Shown here piece after piece: positions 44,933 through 53,735 of a stretch of 64,000 nucleotides of DNA. The notes below the pieces were generated by a model. It made no database searches, was not told the origin of the DNA, and saw only the letters and a list, made by a program, of their open reading frames with translations. The translations under genes and the position numbers were made by a program. The stretch covers positions 1 to 64,000 of the forward strand of contig NZ_JAUSVF010000004.1 in assembly GCF_030814475.1 (NCBI RefSeq), in the 5' to 3' direction. How positions within the stretch are numbered: position 1 is the stretch's first letter; each line of letters opens with the position of its first letter. This DNA comes from Pararhizobium capsulatum DSM 1112. Lineage in GTDB: Bacteria; Pseudomonadota; Alphaproteobacteria; Rhizobiales; Rhizobiaceae.

Positions 44933-45490
44933 TCACAGTTGGAAGTTCGGACTATTGACACCTGGATTTTGACAGAAGGAAGCGAAGTCCGCGAGAAATC
45001 TTTCGGCCCTTTCTCGATTGGATGGGGCCTTGAGATTCTCGAGGATCTGTTCCGGCGTGTCCTTCATCACCGGAAGTCGAAAGAAAAGGCTTTCATTGAA
45101 ATTGGAACTTACCGTCGCAAGCACCGTTCGCAGGATGTTTAACATGTCGTCTCCGCGGTGTGAGGCATGGACAAGAGCAATGGATTTCCCAATCACCTGA
45201 TCCCCTGAAACGAGCCAATCGATCGCATTTTTCAAGCCGCCGGGGATGCTGCGAACGTATTCCGGGCTGGAAATGAGTAACCCGTCACTCGCCGAAATCG
45301 CCTGTTTAAACATCCGTACGCTATCCGGCTCGTCAGACCCTTCGAGATCGGGCGAAAAGACAGGCAAATCCCCTATGCCATCAAATACGTCGATGACGAT
45401 ACCCGTAGGCGCCATGCCCTGCATCGCCTTCAACAATGCAGTGTTGGTGGACAGTCGGCGCGCGCTGCCTGAAATTGCGAGTATCTTCAT
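44933..45490 (-). CDS. NADPH-dependent FMN reductase-like flavoprotein
   Basis: 185 residues with the flavodoxin-like FMN_red fold: phosphate-binding loop LAISGSARRLSTNTALL at the N-terminus and the second hallmark SSPEYVRSIPGGLKNAIDWL at about 80-100. Such enzymes reduce FMN, quinones or azo/nitro compounds using NAD(P)H. ATG 45490 puts the loop at the normal position; 45514 would add eight residues. No operon partner. Confidence 0.9.
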   Translation of the reverse strand: MKILAISGSARRLSTNTALLKAMQGMAPTGIVIDVFDGIGDLPVFSPDLEGSDEPDSVRMFKQAISASDGLLISSPEYVRSIPGGLKNAIDWLVSGDQVIGKSIALVHASHRGDDMLNILRTVLATVSSNFNESLFFRLPVMKDTPEQILENLKAPSNRERAERFLADFASFCQNPGVNSPNFQL

Positions 45491-45692
45491 GAATTCACCG
45501 ATCGCGATGCGCAATCGCTTTTATGTCACCCGTTAGTTCCTTGCTGAGGAACCACCTGAAAGGTGGTAGTGGGGCGGACTTTGACACACGGTTTCGCTTC
45601 GCTATATCGGCAACCATATTCTTGCTGACGGCGAGGTCGCGAGCTGCGAGGGCTTGCCCGTTCGGAATTCGGGGTGTTTGTGGGAACGGCTA

Positions 45693-45929
45693 ATGATTGA
45701 GGCAGCCAACACCAATCGCCCCTTCCAAGGCAAAGCCCTCGCAGCGGTGTTACGCGATCTTGCCCAAATCAACGCGATCGCGCTCAGCCTTAAATACGAC
45801 CTCGCTCCGCTGTCGGAGAACGACAAGGCATTGGGCATGCAACCGCTTGCCCCAACGCAAATCTCCAGTGAACTTGAACACATAGCTGCAATTGTTACCC
45901 GGATTGTCCTGGAAACATTTGAAGGCTGA
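45693..45929 (+). CDS. Small helical hypothetical protein
   Basis: 78 residues: MIEAANTNRPFQGKALAAVL, RDLAQINAIALSLKYDLAPL and a C-terminal SSELEHIAAIVTRIVLETFE. Predicted mostly helical and soluble. ATG 45693 is preceded by GGGAACGG. It overlaps the start of a following coding stretch that bears an amber codon (see 46003), and the two may form a unit. Family unknown. Confidence 0.5.
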   Translation: MIEAANTNRPFQGKALAAVLRDLAQINAIALSLKYDLAPLSENDKALGMQPLAPTQISSELEHIAAIVTRIVLETFEG

Positions 45930-46002
45930 GTCCAACGAGTGGTACGAGGCAAACGACCAGATCGAATAGCATCAGGCCGCCTGGCAGGATGAGGGCACGG
46001 CC

Positions 46003-46344
46003 TTGAACCGCTTGCGTTGGAGGGAGCGTCATTGGCATGACCCCACCACCGACTTCATTGCTGAGCTTTTAAGGGTCGCGAACAACGTCGAGACGCTGGG
46101 CGCGACCGAGGTAAGCCGATTGCTGGATCGGTCGATCGATACGATACGAGACATGCGCCAGCAAATCGGCGTCGAGCAGAACCGCCTAAGCCGTGACGTC
46201 GTCATCTACCTTCAGACTGCGTCGGCCAGAGCAAGGGGACTACCGCCCGATCAGGCGAAAGACGCCTTGCTCGATGCAGCCGACACGATCCGCACGCTCA
46301 AGATGGTGTTGGACGCAAAGAATGAGCATATCGAGGAACCCTGA
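46003..46344 (+). CDS. Coiled-coil protein, possibly interrupted upstream
   Basis: The frame from 46003 (TTG) gives 113 residues: HDPTTDFIAELLRVANNVET, EVSRLLDRSIDTIRDMRQQI and AKDALLDAADTIRTLKMVLD, a helical, probably coiled-coil protein. No ATG with a ribosome site starts it. The same frame continues upstream as WYEANDQIE, a TAG at about 45967-45969, then HQAAWQDEGTALNRLRWRER, all coding-like, so the original gene was longer and may carry a nonsense mutation. Function unknown. Confidence 0.45.
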   Translation: MNRLRWRERHWHDPTTDFIAELLRVANNVETLGATEVSRLLDRSIDTIRDMRQQIGVEQNRLSRDVVIYLQTASARARGLPPDQAKDALLDAADTIRTLKMVLDAKNEHIEEP

Positions 46345-46492
46345 AGATGCAGCATGACCCTGCAGTGCTTTCCGCCGGAGCCGTTAGTGGATCACCCACG
46401 GACTAAGTAGAGCGACTGCCAGGGCACGGTCCCGCAGGCCCAGGGTCGTGTGGGCATCGCATTGCCATCGGCGTCGCAGCGAGGCGACACCA

Positions 46493-46636
46493 TTAATTCG
46501 CCTGCGCGTTTATCATTCCGTGAGTGGATGGAGGCATACCCGCACCTTCTCCATTTCCCCAAATAATAACGACCATTAGCCCGATTGTTATGGCAATCGA
46601 TCCGGCTAGGACAATGTGAAGAATGTGCTTTAGCAT
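46493..46636 (-). CDS. Small single-TM membrane protein
   Basis: 47 residues from ATG 46636: MLKHILHIVLAGSIAITIGL, MVVIIWGNGEGAG then a polar tail ending INAQAN. One clear transmembrane helix (about 5-27). The ribosome site is weak (GGAAATG, 12 bp upstream). Similar small anchors are frequent in rhizobia; role unknown. Confidence 0.5.
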   Translation of the reverse strand: MLKHILHIVLAGSIAITIGLMVVIIWGNGEGAGMPPSTHGMINAQAN

Positions 46637-46707
46637 GGCGGCATTTACATTTCCGTTCGAAAACGTGTGGCCGGTTAAAACCAGAATTTGAGAAAATGAT
46701 GGAGATT

Positions 46708-46739
46708 AAAAAGCCAGTGGCTGCGGCTCCCACTGGCTT
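46708..46739 (-). terminator. Reverse-strand terminator without clear gene
   Basis: Read on the - strand: AAGCCAGTGG, a 9-base loop, CCACTGGCTT and a T run. It is about 350 bp beyond the stop of the nearest upstream reverse gene (47087) and precedes the 47-residue gene. It may end a small RNA made from around 46750-46860. Confidence 0.65.
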
Positions 46740-47086
46740 ACCCCGCCTGATTTGGTGGCGGAGAGAACACCGGCAAAGACGGGGATCTTCTCCAGCGATA
46801 GTTTTCACTATCACACGATCAAACTGAACTTTTCTGACGTGAGCCTGAAGGGGGGCAATGTCCTCAATTCCTGACTACGAAACCAACTGCGCCTTACTCA
46901 CAAGCTAAAGGTCACGCTGTGGTTATGTAATCGCGAGATCAATAAGTATGGTTGCCGAGCAGACCGGGAGGGGTGTCGACCGGTCTCGGACCATCCGGCC
47001 AGGGCATCGCCGCCATCCATTCGCACCTCGTGTACAAAAACCTTCCGACCCACGAAAAAGCCTGGGACCGGGCGATTTAGTCTCCC

Positions 47087-47266
47087 TTAATCAACAAGCA
47101 ATCTGCCTTTCGACGCCATCAACAGACTTAGCTCAACACCCGACGGGCCGACCTTTTCGAAAAGTTCTCTGGCCTCGTTCCAACTGAGGCAGTATCGCTG
47201 CCGAAATTGTTCAAGCGTGAATGGTTCGATTAGTCTATGATTTTGCTTGGACTCGATATCAGTCAT
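47087..47266 (-). CDS. Small DUF3606-like helical protein
   Basis: 59 residues from ATG 47266 with GGAGTGGGCGGGC upstream; ATGs at 47311 and 47365 allow longer forms. The core FTLEQFRQRYCLSWNEAREL then FEKVGPSGVELSLLMASKGR resembles the small rhizobial helical proteins in which a helix-turn-helix-like pair ends with (K/R)(V/I)G(P/T)S (DUF3606-like). The match is by pattern only. Confidence 0.5.
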   Translation of the reverse strand: MTDIESKQNHRLIEPFTLEQFRQRYCLSWNEARELFEKVGPSGVELSLLMASKGRLLVD

Positions 47267-47584
47267 GCCCGCCCACTCCGAAAAGGTGATTGTTCTTTTT
47301 GGTCTAGACATTCGCCAAAATTTTCCCGACTGACGGGCGCGGCCTTCAAAGTCTAGATCGTCCATTCCAGCACACCGGCTTCAGCGGCAGCACATGTTTT
47401 TCTTAAGGGTGCGAAAACGCACCCGCGAGAAAAACTTTACCGTTTTTGCGGTGTTGTGCGGAATATGTTGCCGCCCTCGCACTCGCGCCCATTCATTCCG
47501 CCCCGATCGGAGAACTGCACCGGAGCGCGCGCCGCCACGAGCGAGACCCTGCCTAAGTCAACCACCTACTTCTTCCCGACAGCA

Positions 47585-47794
47585 ATGTCGGAGGCCGACC
47601 AATTTGGGCTAATGAAAGCCAATCATGAGCAAGCTGAAGCTGCACAATTGAAGTTGATCAGCGAAAAGCGGTGGGAGAGATTCATCGACGCAATCAAAGT
47701 TGCGCTGTCGCCTCCCATCGTCCTTCTGCTGATCGGGTTGGTAATCCGCTGGGTGCTCACAGGCCTCCGCAGACAAGCGCCCCCAGAGCCCTGA
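47585..47794 (+). CDS. Small membrane protein
   Basis: 69 residues from ATG 47585: a charged helix MSEADQFGLMKANHEQAEAA and QLKLISEKRWERFIDAIKVA, then one transmembrane segment LSPPIVLLLIGLVIRWVL and a short basic tail. The layout (cytoplasmic helix, single TM) would suit a membrane-anchored adaptor or phage holin-like protein; nothing more can be said. Confidence 0.45.
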   Translation: MSEADQFGLMKANHEQAEAAQLKLISEKRWERFIDAIKVALSPPIVLLLIGLVIRWVLTGLRRQAPPEP

Positions 47795-47881
47795 CACCCC
47801 ATCCGTCCACGCTAGAATTAGAGGGACACCCAAGCGCCGTCCGTTATCCTGACGTCCTGCCGTCCTGCCTTCAGTAGTTTA

Positions 47882-48910
47882 TCAAATAGCGTCTTCGCCC
47901 ACGCGAACGATAAGCTTCCCAAAGTTCCCTCCCTCCAAGAGGCCGATGAACGCTTCGGGAGCCCGCTCCAGGCCGGCGACGATGTCCTCCCGGTAGCGCA
48001 AGGCGCCAGAGGCGATCCACTCGCTCACTTCCTTGTAAAACTGCTCCCGCTGATGGACGAACTCGCGCTGGATGAAGCCGCGGATCAGCAGGCTCTTCGT
48101 CAGGACGGTGCGCATAACATCGGGCAACCGGTCCTGTTGCGCCGCTTGGCCGGGACGCGCATTATATTGGGCGATGAGGCCGCAGACGGGGATCCGTGCA
48201 AAAGGATTGAAAAGCGGAAAAACCGCGTCCCAGACCTTGCCGCCGACAGTCTCGAAATAGACGTCGATGCCCTGAGGGCAGGCCTTGGCGAGCCGCTCGT
48301 TAAGATCGGGGCTGCGGTGGTCTATGGCTGCGTCGAAGCCAAGTTCGTCTTGCAGGTAAGCGCACTTTTCCGGCCCGCCGGCTATACCGACGGCGCGGGC
48401 ACCCCTCAGCCGGGCGATCTGCCCGACGACCGAGCCGACCGCGCCGCTGGCCGCTGCGACGACGAGTGTTTCACCAGGCTTCGGCTGACCGATATTGGCA
48501 AGGCCCGCCCAGGCGGTGAACCCAGGCATGCCGAGCACGCCGAGCGCGGTCGTGACGGGCGCGACGGCTGGATCGAGCTTACGCAATTCATTTCCGTTTG
48601 AAAGCGCGTAGTTCTGCCATCCAGAATGGGACAGAACCACATCACCTTCTGCAAAAGCGGGGTTTCGGCTTTTTATAACCCGGGCGACAGTTCCGCCCTC
48701 CATAACCGCGCCTATCTCGACCGGCGCGGCATAGGATTTGGCGGCGCTCATGCGTCCGCGCATGTACGGATCGAGCGAAAGGTAGAGGATCTTGAGCAGG
48801 ACTTGACCTATGGCGGGTTCCGCGACGGGGCCAGTGTCGATGGTGAAGTCGGCGATCGTCGGAGCACCAGTCGGGCGTGATGCGAGCAATATTCGCTGGT
48901 TTCCGTTCAT
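47882..48910 (-). CDS. NADP-dependent oxidoreductase (MDR superfamily, CurA/LTB4DH-like)
   Basis: A 342-residue zinc-free medium-chain reductase of the prostaglandin reductase/YncB (CurA) group that reduces alkenals or enones with NADPH. Key blocks: YLSLDPYMRGRMSAAKSY, GMPGFTAWAGLANIGQPKPG, the nucleotide loop AAASGAVGSVVGQIA and FETVGGKVWDAV. AAGGAGCC precedes ATG 48910. It is alone in its transcription unit. Zinc-ligand cysteines are absent, as expected. Confidence 0.92.
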   Translation of the reverse strand: MNGNQRILLASRPTGAPTIADFTIDTGPVAEPAIGQVLLKILYLSLDPYMRGRMSAAKSYAAPVEIGAVMEGGTVARVIKSRNPAFAEGDVVLSHSGWQNYALSNGNELRKLDPAVAPVTTALGVLGMPGFTAWAGLANIGQPKPGETLVVAAASGAVGSVVGQIARLRGARAVGIAGGPEKCAYLQDELGFDAAIDHRSPDLNERLAKACPQGIDVYFETVGGKVWDAVFPLFNPFARIPVCGLIAQYNARPGQAAQQDRLPDVMRTVLTKSLLIRGFIQREFVHQREQFYKEVSEWIASGALRYREDIVAGLERAPEAFIGLLEGGNFGKLIVRVGEDAI

Positions 48911-49491
48911 GATTTGTGGCTCCTTGAGCGAGTGGAGGATCAATCGCGCCGGGGCCATCGTAACCAAGACAAGATCGCGCGCGATCCGGACATAAAAAGG
49001 GCCCCTGCATCTGATCTTCGCAAGGACCCTAATGCCGGAGCGTTCGACTTCTACCGGCGGCCGAATTTATCCATATGGGCTCGCCTCGCGTCAATGCTTG
49101 GCTCCGACAGGAGTGCCCCCGCTGCGTCAGCGGTCAAAACACCAAGATCACAGGCAACAGCCACAATCAATTCTGCGACTGAACACGGGTGTCATAGGGT
49201 TGCGGATGGGTCACGTGGAAACTATTCTGAAGTCGCGGCGGCGAACCCGCCGATCTCGCAACCTCCGGCGCGCCTCAGCGCACCGAGCAGTTCCGAGTAG
49301 AGTGCCCAAGGCGTCAAAGAGAGAGCGTCGCTCGACATCGGAAGCCTGCTGCAATGGCCGTTCTGCGTGCGTCACTGGGCGCCTCTGCGGGCGTGCATCT
49401 ATGATTATGACGGATGGGAAGACGATAGGGGCTTTTGGTTGATACGGCGCCGGCCGCTGAACAGTTGCCCAAAATCTGTTGCGCGGGACGG
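48911..49491. other. Gap, no gene assigned
   Basis: About 580 bp upstream of the oxidoreductase gene. A 169-codon reverse frame at 49211-49720 mostly overlaps the real small gene at 49492 in another frame and lacks coding character. Nothing recognised. Confidence 0.4.
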
Positions 49492-49713
49492 CTAGTCCTC
49501 CGTGATGTAGCCGTCTTCGATGCAGTGCTGCTTCATTGCCAGTAGCGTGGGGTCGGTCTTGGCCATTCCGCATACGGATCGCATTGCCGTTTGCTCGTAT
49601 AGTTTTGCCTCGGCATTCGCCGCGCCGTTCTCCTTCCAAGCGAGGTAGGCGCCGCACGCGATACCTACGGCGCACGTTGCGGTCAAAATAACGGCCTTCA
49701 ACCACCCAAACAT
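49492..49713 (-). CDS. Small signal-anchored protein
   Basis: 73 residues from ATG 49713 with an excellent GGAGGTGGAG site. MFGWLKAVILTATCAVGIAC forms a membrane anchor, followed by GAYLAWKENGAANAEAKLYE and a domain with two cysteines (VCGMAKTDPTLLAMKQHCIE) that could pair in the periplasm. It resembles small phage lysis-cassette or conjugation accessory proteins in layout only. A phage-like fragment lies close by on the other strand. Confidence 0.6.
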   Translation of the reverse strand: MFGWLKAVILTATCAVGIACGAYLAWKENGAANAEAKLYEQTAMRSVCGMAKTDPTLLAMKQHCIEDGYITED

Positions 49714-49911
49714 GCTCCACCTCCGAAAGCCGCCACCACGCAGGCTGCCATTTCTAGGAGGCCCGCATGGCCACCGACTAGACCGACAAAAGGACAATCA
49801 TGACTACCCCCGCCACCACCCAGGCGGGCGGCATTGCCGTGCCTGCCGCTATTGTCCATGCGAGGCTCATATGCTGAGAGATGAGCGATTTTATGCCAAC
49901 TCATATAGTGA

Positions 49912-50112
49912 CCCTGTCTCCGCCACATCTGGGAATACAGCCTACGGCGTACCACGACGCTTTATCCGATTGCGCGCCGCGACCCCCTCTTTCTCCCGAT
50001 CTTCACCGCCATCTTCGGTAGGGCAACGATCGGTGCGATTGGGGTCACCATCGCGGGGGTCATGAGTGCCATTGCGACGACAGCTATTTCCAAGGGAGTT
50101 CAAATCCGATGA
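49912..50112 (+). pseudogene. Phage tail-like fragment
   Basis: A frame without start codon encodes RRDPLFLPIFTAIFGRATIG followed by AIGVTIAGVMSAIATTAISK and stops at 50110. A DPLF-LPIF-TAIFG opening followed by a small-residue-rich hydrophobic stretch is what one sees near the N-terminus of phage tail-tip/host-specificity proteins. Only this piece remains. The assignment is a pattern match. Confidence 0.3.
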
Positions 50113-50476
50113 CGGGGCATATGTGTAGTAGTTCGCCAACATGAAGTAATAATCGCGACGGACACCAAGGGGACTGGCGAAGGGAAGCCATCGTGTGGCC
50201 TCGGCAAAACGGCCCGGCTTCAACGCCAGCAGTGGCGGCAAGGCCGAGCATGCACTAACACTAAACCCGGATCACCCCATGGGGGCAGACCAGACCAGTC
50301 ATCGCACATTAAATTCCATGTTCCGTTAAGTTGACGATGCCGTGATCTGACTGACAGGTGGCCTGACATCGCGACTGCCGTCCCCATAGTTTCGCGGCCG
50401 GTTTAATAGATACGTCTTCCTTCCATCGATTCAAAATTGACTGATTTTTGCCCACACAATCGGTGAAGCTTATTAT

Positions 50477-50498
50477 TTGTACATATATGTATAGACAA
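50477..50498. promoter_or_regulatory. Inverted repeat, likely GntR/HutC-type operator
   Basis: TTGTACATATATGTATAGACAA has TTGT/ACAA ends and a perfect TACATATATGTA core. HutC-subfamily GntR repressors commonly recognise T-TGTxTAxACA-A-like sites, and the regulator encoded at 57856 is of this subfamily. The site is 64 bp before the first gene of the operon. Confidence 0.5.
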
Positions 50499-50561
50499 CA
50501 ATCATGAAAGATGGTGCTATGTCCTCGGCATCTGACAACAGCAGATCAATGGCAGGGCCTG

Positions 50562-51335
50562 ATGAATGTACCGGCACTCTTCGATCTGACCGGGCGAAAG
50601 GCACTTGTAACAGGTGCCAGCCGCGGTCTCGGGCAGGCGATCGCCCAGGCGCTCGCATCCGCCGGGGCGGATGTCGCGATTACTGCGCGCGACGTTAAGG
50701 GCTTGGAAGAAAGCCGAACGTGCATCGACAACGCGGGCAGACAGGCCCTTGCCTATGCGCTAGATGTTCGGGATGTCGATGCCTGCTCTTCCGTCATCGA
50801 CGCCGCGTCGCATGCGTTGAACGGACTGGACATCCTGATCAACAATGCCGGTTATGAAGAAATCCGGCCCTCCCTCGATGTCGACGAGGCGTTGTGGGAC
50901 CGGATCGTATCAATCAATCTGAAGGGTGCGTTCTTCTGCGCGCAGGCCGCGGCGCGCAACATGGTCGCGCTCGGCACTGGCGGCTCCATTGTAAATCTCT
51001 GCTCGCTGACCTCCTATGTCGGTGTTCCGACCGCGGTTCCCTACGGCTCTTCGAAAGCCGGCCTCATGGGCATGACGCATGCGCTTGCCGCAGAATGGGC
51101 GCAGCATGGCATTCGCGTCAACGCCGTAGCTCCCGGCTATTTCCGCACGGCGATGACGGATGTTTTTTACCAGGACGAAGCATGGCAACAGGCGATGCTG
51201 GCAAAGATTCCGCAACGGCGCTTCGGCGCCATGGAGGACATGGCGGGCGCAGTCGTCTTCCTTTCGAGCGATGCGTCCCGTTATGTCACGGGGCATTGCA
51301 TACCGGTGGATGGCGGCTACCTCGCCTCGATCTGA
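50562..51335 (+). CDS. SDR dehydrogenase, first gene of catabolic operon
   Basis: 257 residues, classical SDR: TGASRGLG near residue 18, NNAG at about 90, catalytic Ser in NLCSLTSYVG, YGSSK with Tyr and Lys, and the usual end VDGGYLASI. ATG 50562 follows AGGGCCTG. It opens the operon of transport and dehydrogenase genes and in position corresponds to a secondary-alcohol oxidoreductase acting on the imported polyol (compare the HpsO-type enzyme of sulfopropanediol degradation, from memory). Actual substrate not deducible. Confidence 0.9.
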   Translation: MNVPALFDLTGRKALVTGASRGLGQAIAQALASAGADVAITARDVKGLEESRTCIDNAGRQALAYALDVRDVDACSSVIDAASHALNGLDILINNAGYEEIRPSLDVDEALWDRIVSINLKGAFFCAQAAARNMVALGTGGSIVNLCSLTSYVGVPTAVPYGSSKAGLMGMTHALAAEWAQHGIRVNAVAPGYFRTAMTDVFYQDEAWQQAMLAKIPQRRFGAMEDMAGAVVFLSSDASRYVTGHCIPVDGGYLASI

Positions 51336-51373
51336 ACGTTTTACATGCGGCGTTGTCGCCGCGCAAGGAAAGC

Positions 51374-52426
51374 ATGATGCAGGTTGCACTTAGGGGATCG
51401 TCGATCAAGGCAAAACCGGAGGGGGTCGCAATTGCGGTATCCGTCAAGGCCGTGAACATGGTCTATGACGGCGTCCATGCGGTGCGTTCGGCGTCTTTCG
51501 ATCTCGAAACGGGAAAGTTTCTTACGATCCTCGGCCCCTCCGGATCCGGCAAGACGACACTGCTGCGATTGATCGCGGGCTTCCAGCGGCCGACCAGCGG
51601 CGAGATTTTCATCAACGGCGCCGCCGTCAGCGCCGTGCCGCCGCATCGGCGGTCGATCGGCATGGTGTTCCAGAAGCTGGCCCTTTTCCCCCATATGACC
51701 GCCGCAGAGAACGTCGCCTTTCCATTGAAGATGCGGCGCAGCGATGCGCGTGACATTCCCGCCCGGGTCGAGCGCTATCTCGACATGGTGCGTCTTGGCG
51801 GCTACGGCACCCGCCGGTTGCACGAACTGTCGGGTGGCCAGCAGCAGCGCGTGGCGATTGCCCGCGCGCTGGTGTTCGAGCCCGACCTGCTCTTGCTCGA
51901 TGAACCACTCGCAGCCCTCGACCGGAAACTGCGTGAGGAAATGCAACTCGAGTTCCGCCGCATCCAGCGCGAACTCGGCGTGACGACGATCAATGTGACC
52001 CACGATCAGCGGGAAGCCCTCGTCGTGTCCGACGAGATCATTGTTATGGACGGCGGGGAAATCCAGCAGAAGGCGAGGCCGGCCGAGACCTATCGAAGCC
52101 CGTCCAACGCCTTCGTCGCCAATTTCATCGGCGTGACAAACTTCCTCGATGCGCCGGACGGCGAACGCCGGGCAATCCGCGCGGAAAAGATCCGCATCGC
52201 GCCGACCCGCGACGGATTGGACGGTGCCGATACGATCGTCGAGGGGGTCGTGGCGGATGCCATCTTCGAGGGCGAGAGGGTCGTCTACGAGGTTCGGGTA
52301 GCATCGCTAGGCGATGCGCTGCTGCGGGTTTTTGATCATGATCCGTCTGCACACAGCCAGCTGGAAGCAGGGTCCGCTGTTCATCTCGGCTGGACCGCCG
52401 GAGACGTCCTGCACTTCAAGCCGTAA
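51374..52426 (+). CDS. ABC importer ATPase, PotA type
   Basis: 350 residues. Walker A GPSGSGKT, Q-loop VFQKLALFPHMTA, signature LSGGQQQRVAIARA, Walker B LLLLDEPLAALD and the switch His in NVTHDQREALV are all present; a TOBE-like domain covers the last ~90 residues. It powers uptake by the two permeases downstream, in the class that imports polyamines, phosphonates or other small charged compounds. ATG 51374 (next ATG 51377) follows AAGGAAAG. The gene begins 38 bp after the SDR stop. Confidence 0.95.
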   Translation: MMQVALRGSSIKAKPEGVAIAVSVKAVNMVYDGVHAVRSASFDLETGKFLTILGPSGSGKTTLLRLIAGFQRPTSGEIFINGAAVSAVPPHRRSIGMVFQKLALFPHMTAAENVAFPLKMRRSDARDIPARVERYLDMVRLGGYGTRRLHELSGGQQQRVAIARALVFEPDLLLLDEPLAALDRKLREEMQLEFRRIQRELGVTTINVTHDQREALVVSDEIIVMDGGEIQQKARPAETYRSPSNAFVANFIGVTNFLDAPDGERRAIRAEKIRIAPTRDGLDGADTIVEGVVADAIFEGERVVYEVRVASLGDALLRVFDHDPSAHSQLEAGSAVHLGWTAGDVLHFKP

Positions 52427-52461
52427 GCCGGAGAAACCGGTCAAACCAGAGGAGAATGAAC

Positions 52462-53577
52462 ATGAGCGAAGATAAACTGACATCCTTGACTATCCGCCGC
52501 CGCCGGTTCCTACAGGGCGCGGCGACGATCGGCGGTGCTGCGGGCCTGTCGTCACTGGGCCTGTCCAGCGCCTTAGCGCAGGAGCCTGAAAAGCCGAAGG
52601 AACTGATCGTTCGCGCCTGGGGCGGCAGCTGGGTCGACGCGCTGAAGGCCGGCGTCTCCGATAGCTTCACCGCAAAGACCGGCATTGCTGTCCGCCACGA
52701 TCTGACCGAGGACAACGAAATCCAGCCGAAGGTCTGGGCGGCCGTAGCTCAGGGCCGCGCGCCACCGATCCACATCAACTGGGACACGACCACCAACGCC
52801 ACGAAATCGGCGCTGCGCGGCGTAACCGAGGATCTGTCGGATCTTCCCAACCTCAAGAACACCACCGATCTTGCAAAGCCGGTCGGTCTCGACGGCTATC
52901 CAATCGTCAACACCTACGGTTATGTTTACGTACTTGCCTACCGCCCGGAAGCGTTTCCGAACGGTGCGCCGAAGTCCTGGAAGGACCTGCTCGATCCCAA
53001 GTACAAGGGCCGCATCGCACTCTACAATGACGGCATCGGCTTCCACTTCCCCGCACAGGTCGCCGGCGGCGGCAAGCTGGAGGACATTCCGGCCAACATG
53101 CAGCCGGCCTGGGATTTCGTCGCCAAGATGAAGGAGCAGCAGCCGTTGCTCGGCGAAGATCCGGATTTCACCACGTGGTTCCAGAAGGGCGAGATCGACG
53201 CCGCCTGCACGATTTCCACCAATGCGCGCGAGGCCAAGAAAAACGGCATCGACATCAAGTGGATCGTGCCGGAGGAAGGCGCCAAGTTTGATACCGACGG
53301 CCTCTGGATCCCCAAGGGCCTGCCGGCCAACGAGCTTTATTGGGCGAAGGAATATATCAATCACTCGTTGACGGTCGAAGCCCAGCAGATCTGGCTCGAC
53401 GGCCTCGGTCTGCCGGGCGTAGTGCCGGGCGTAAAGCCGCCGGCCGATCTCGTCGATGATCCCTCCTATCCGACCACCGAAGATGCCTTCAAGCACCTGA
53501 TCCGCATCTCCTCCAAGGTGCAGGTAGAAAACGAGAGCGAGTGGTTCTCGAAGTTCAAGGCGATCATGCAGGGTTGA
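52462..53577 (+). CDS. ABC importer periplasmic substrate-binding protein, PotD type
   Basis: 371 residues. A twin-arginine-like signal (IRRRRFLQGAATIGGAAGL, cleavage near ALAQ) leads to an extracellular solute-binding domain: LIVRAWGGSWVDALKAGVSD at the start, NTYGYVYVLAYRPEAF and SWKDLLDPKYKGRIALYND in the middle. GGAG at 52451-52454 fits ATG 52462 better than ATG 52456. It captures the operon substrate in the periplasm. A RIME-like hairpin follows. Confidence 0.93.
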   Translation: MSEDKLTSLTIRRRRFLQGAATIGGAAGLSSLGLSSALAQEPEKPKELIVRAWGGSWVDALKAGVSDSFTAKTGIAVRHDLTEDNEIQPKVWAAVAQGRAPPIHINWDTTTNATKSALRGVTEDLSDLPNLKNTTDLAKPVGLDGYPIVNTYGYVYVLAYRPEAFPNGAPKSWKDLLDPKYKGRIALYNDGIGFHFPAQVAGGGKLEDIPANMQPAWDFVAKMKEQQPLLGEDPDFTTWFQKGEIDAACTISTNAREAKKNGIDIKWIVPEEGAKFDTDGLWIPKGLPANELYWAKEYINHSLTVEAQQIWLDGLGLPGVVPGVKPPADLVDDPSYPTTEDAFKHLIRISSKVQVENESEWFSKFKAIMQG

Positions 53578-53589
53578 CCTCTCGGATGT

Positions 53590-53680
53590 CCCACACCCCA
53601 GCCCTTTCCCCCCAGGGGAGAGGGAACGACAAAGGTTGCCACTGGGTTCTTCTCCCCGTTTGCGGGAGAAGGTGGCCAAA
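53590..53680. repeat. RIME-like intergenic hairpin
   Basis: Two nested hairpins, around CCCTTTCCCCCCAGGGGAGAGGG and TTCTCCCCGTTTGCGGGAGAA, in the 158-bp gap between the binding-protein and permease genes. The sequence style is that of the dispersed palindromic elements of rhizobial genomes (RIME and relatives). In this location it could stabilise the upstream mRNA and raise binding-protein yield relative to permeases. Confidence 0.65.
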
Positions 53681-53735
53681 AGGCTAGATAAGAGGCGCTC
53701 CGGCGCACTGACACTGCCACCAATCAAGGACTGAC

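Noticed and set aside
50894..52426. Extended 510-codon version of the ABC ATPase
   Set aside because: The first 160 residues are an alternative reading of the SDR gene; ATG 51374 has a ribosome site and gives normal family length.
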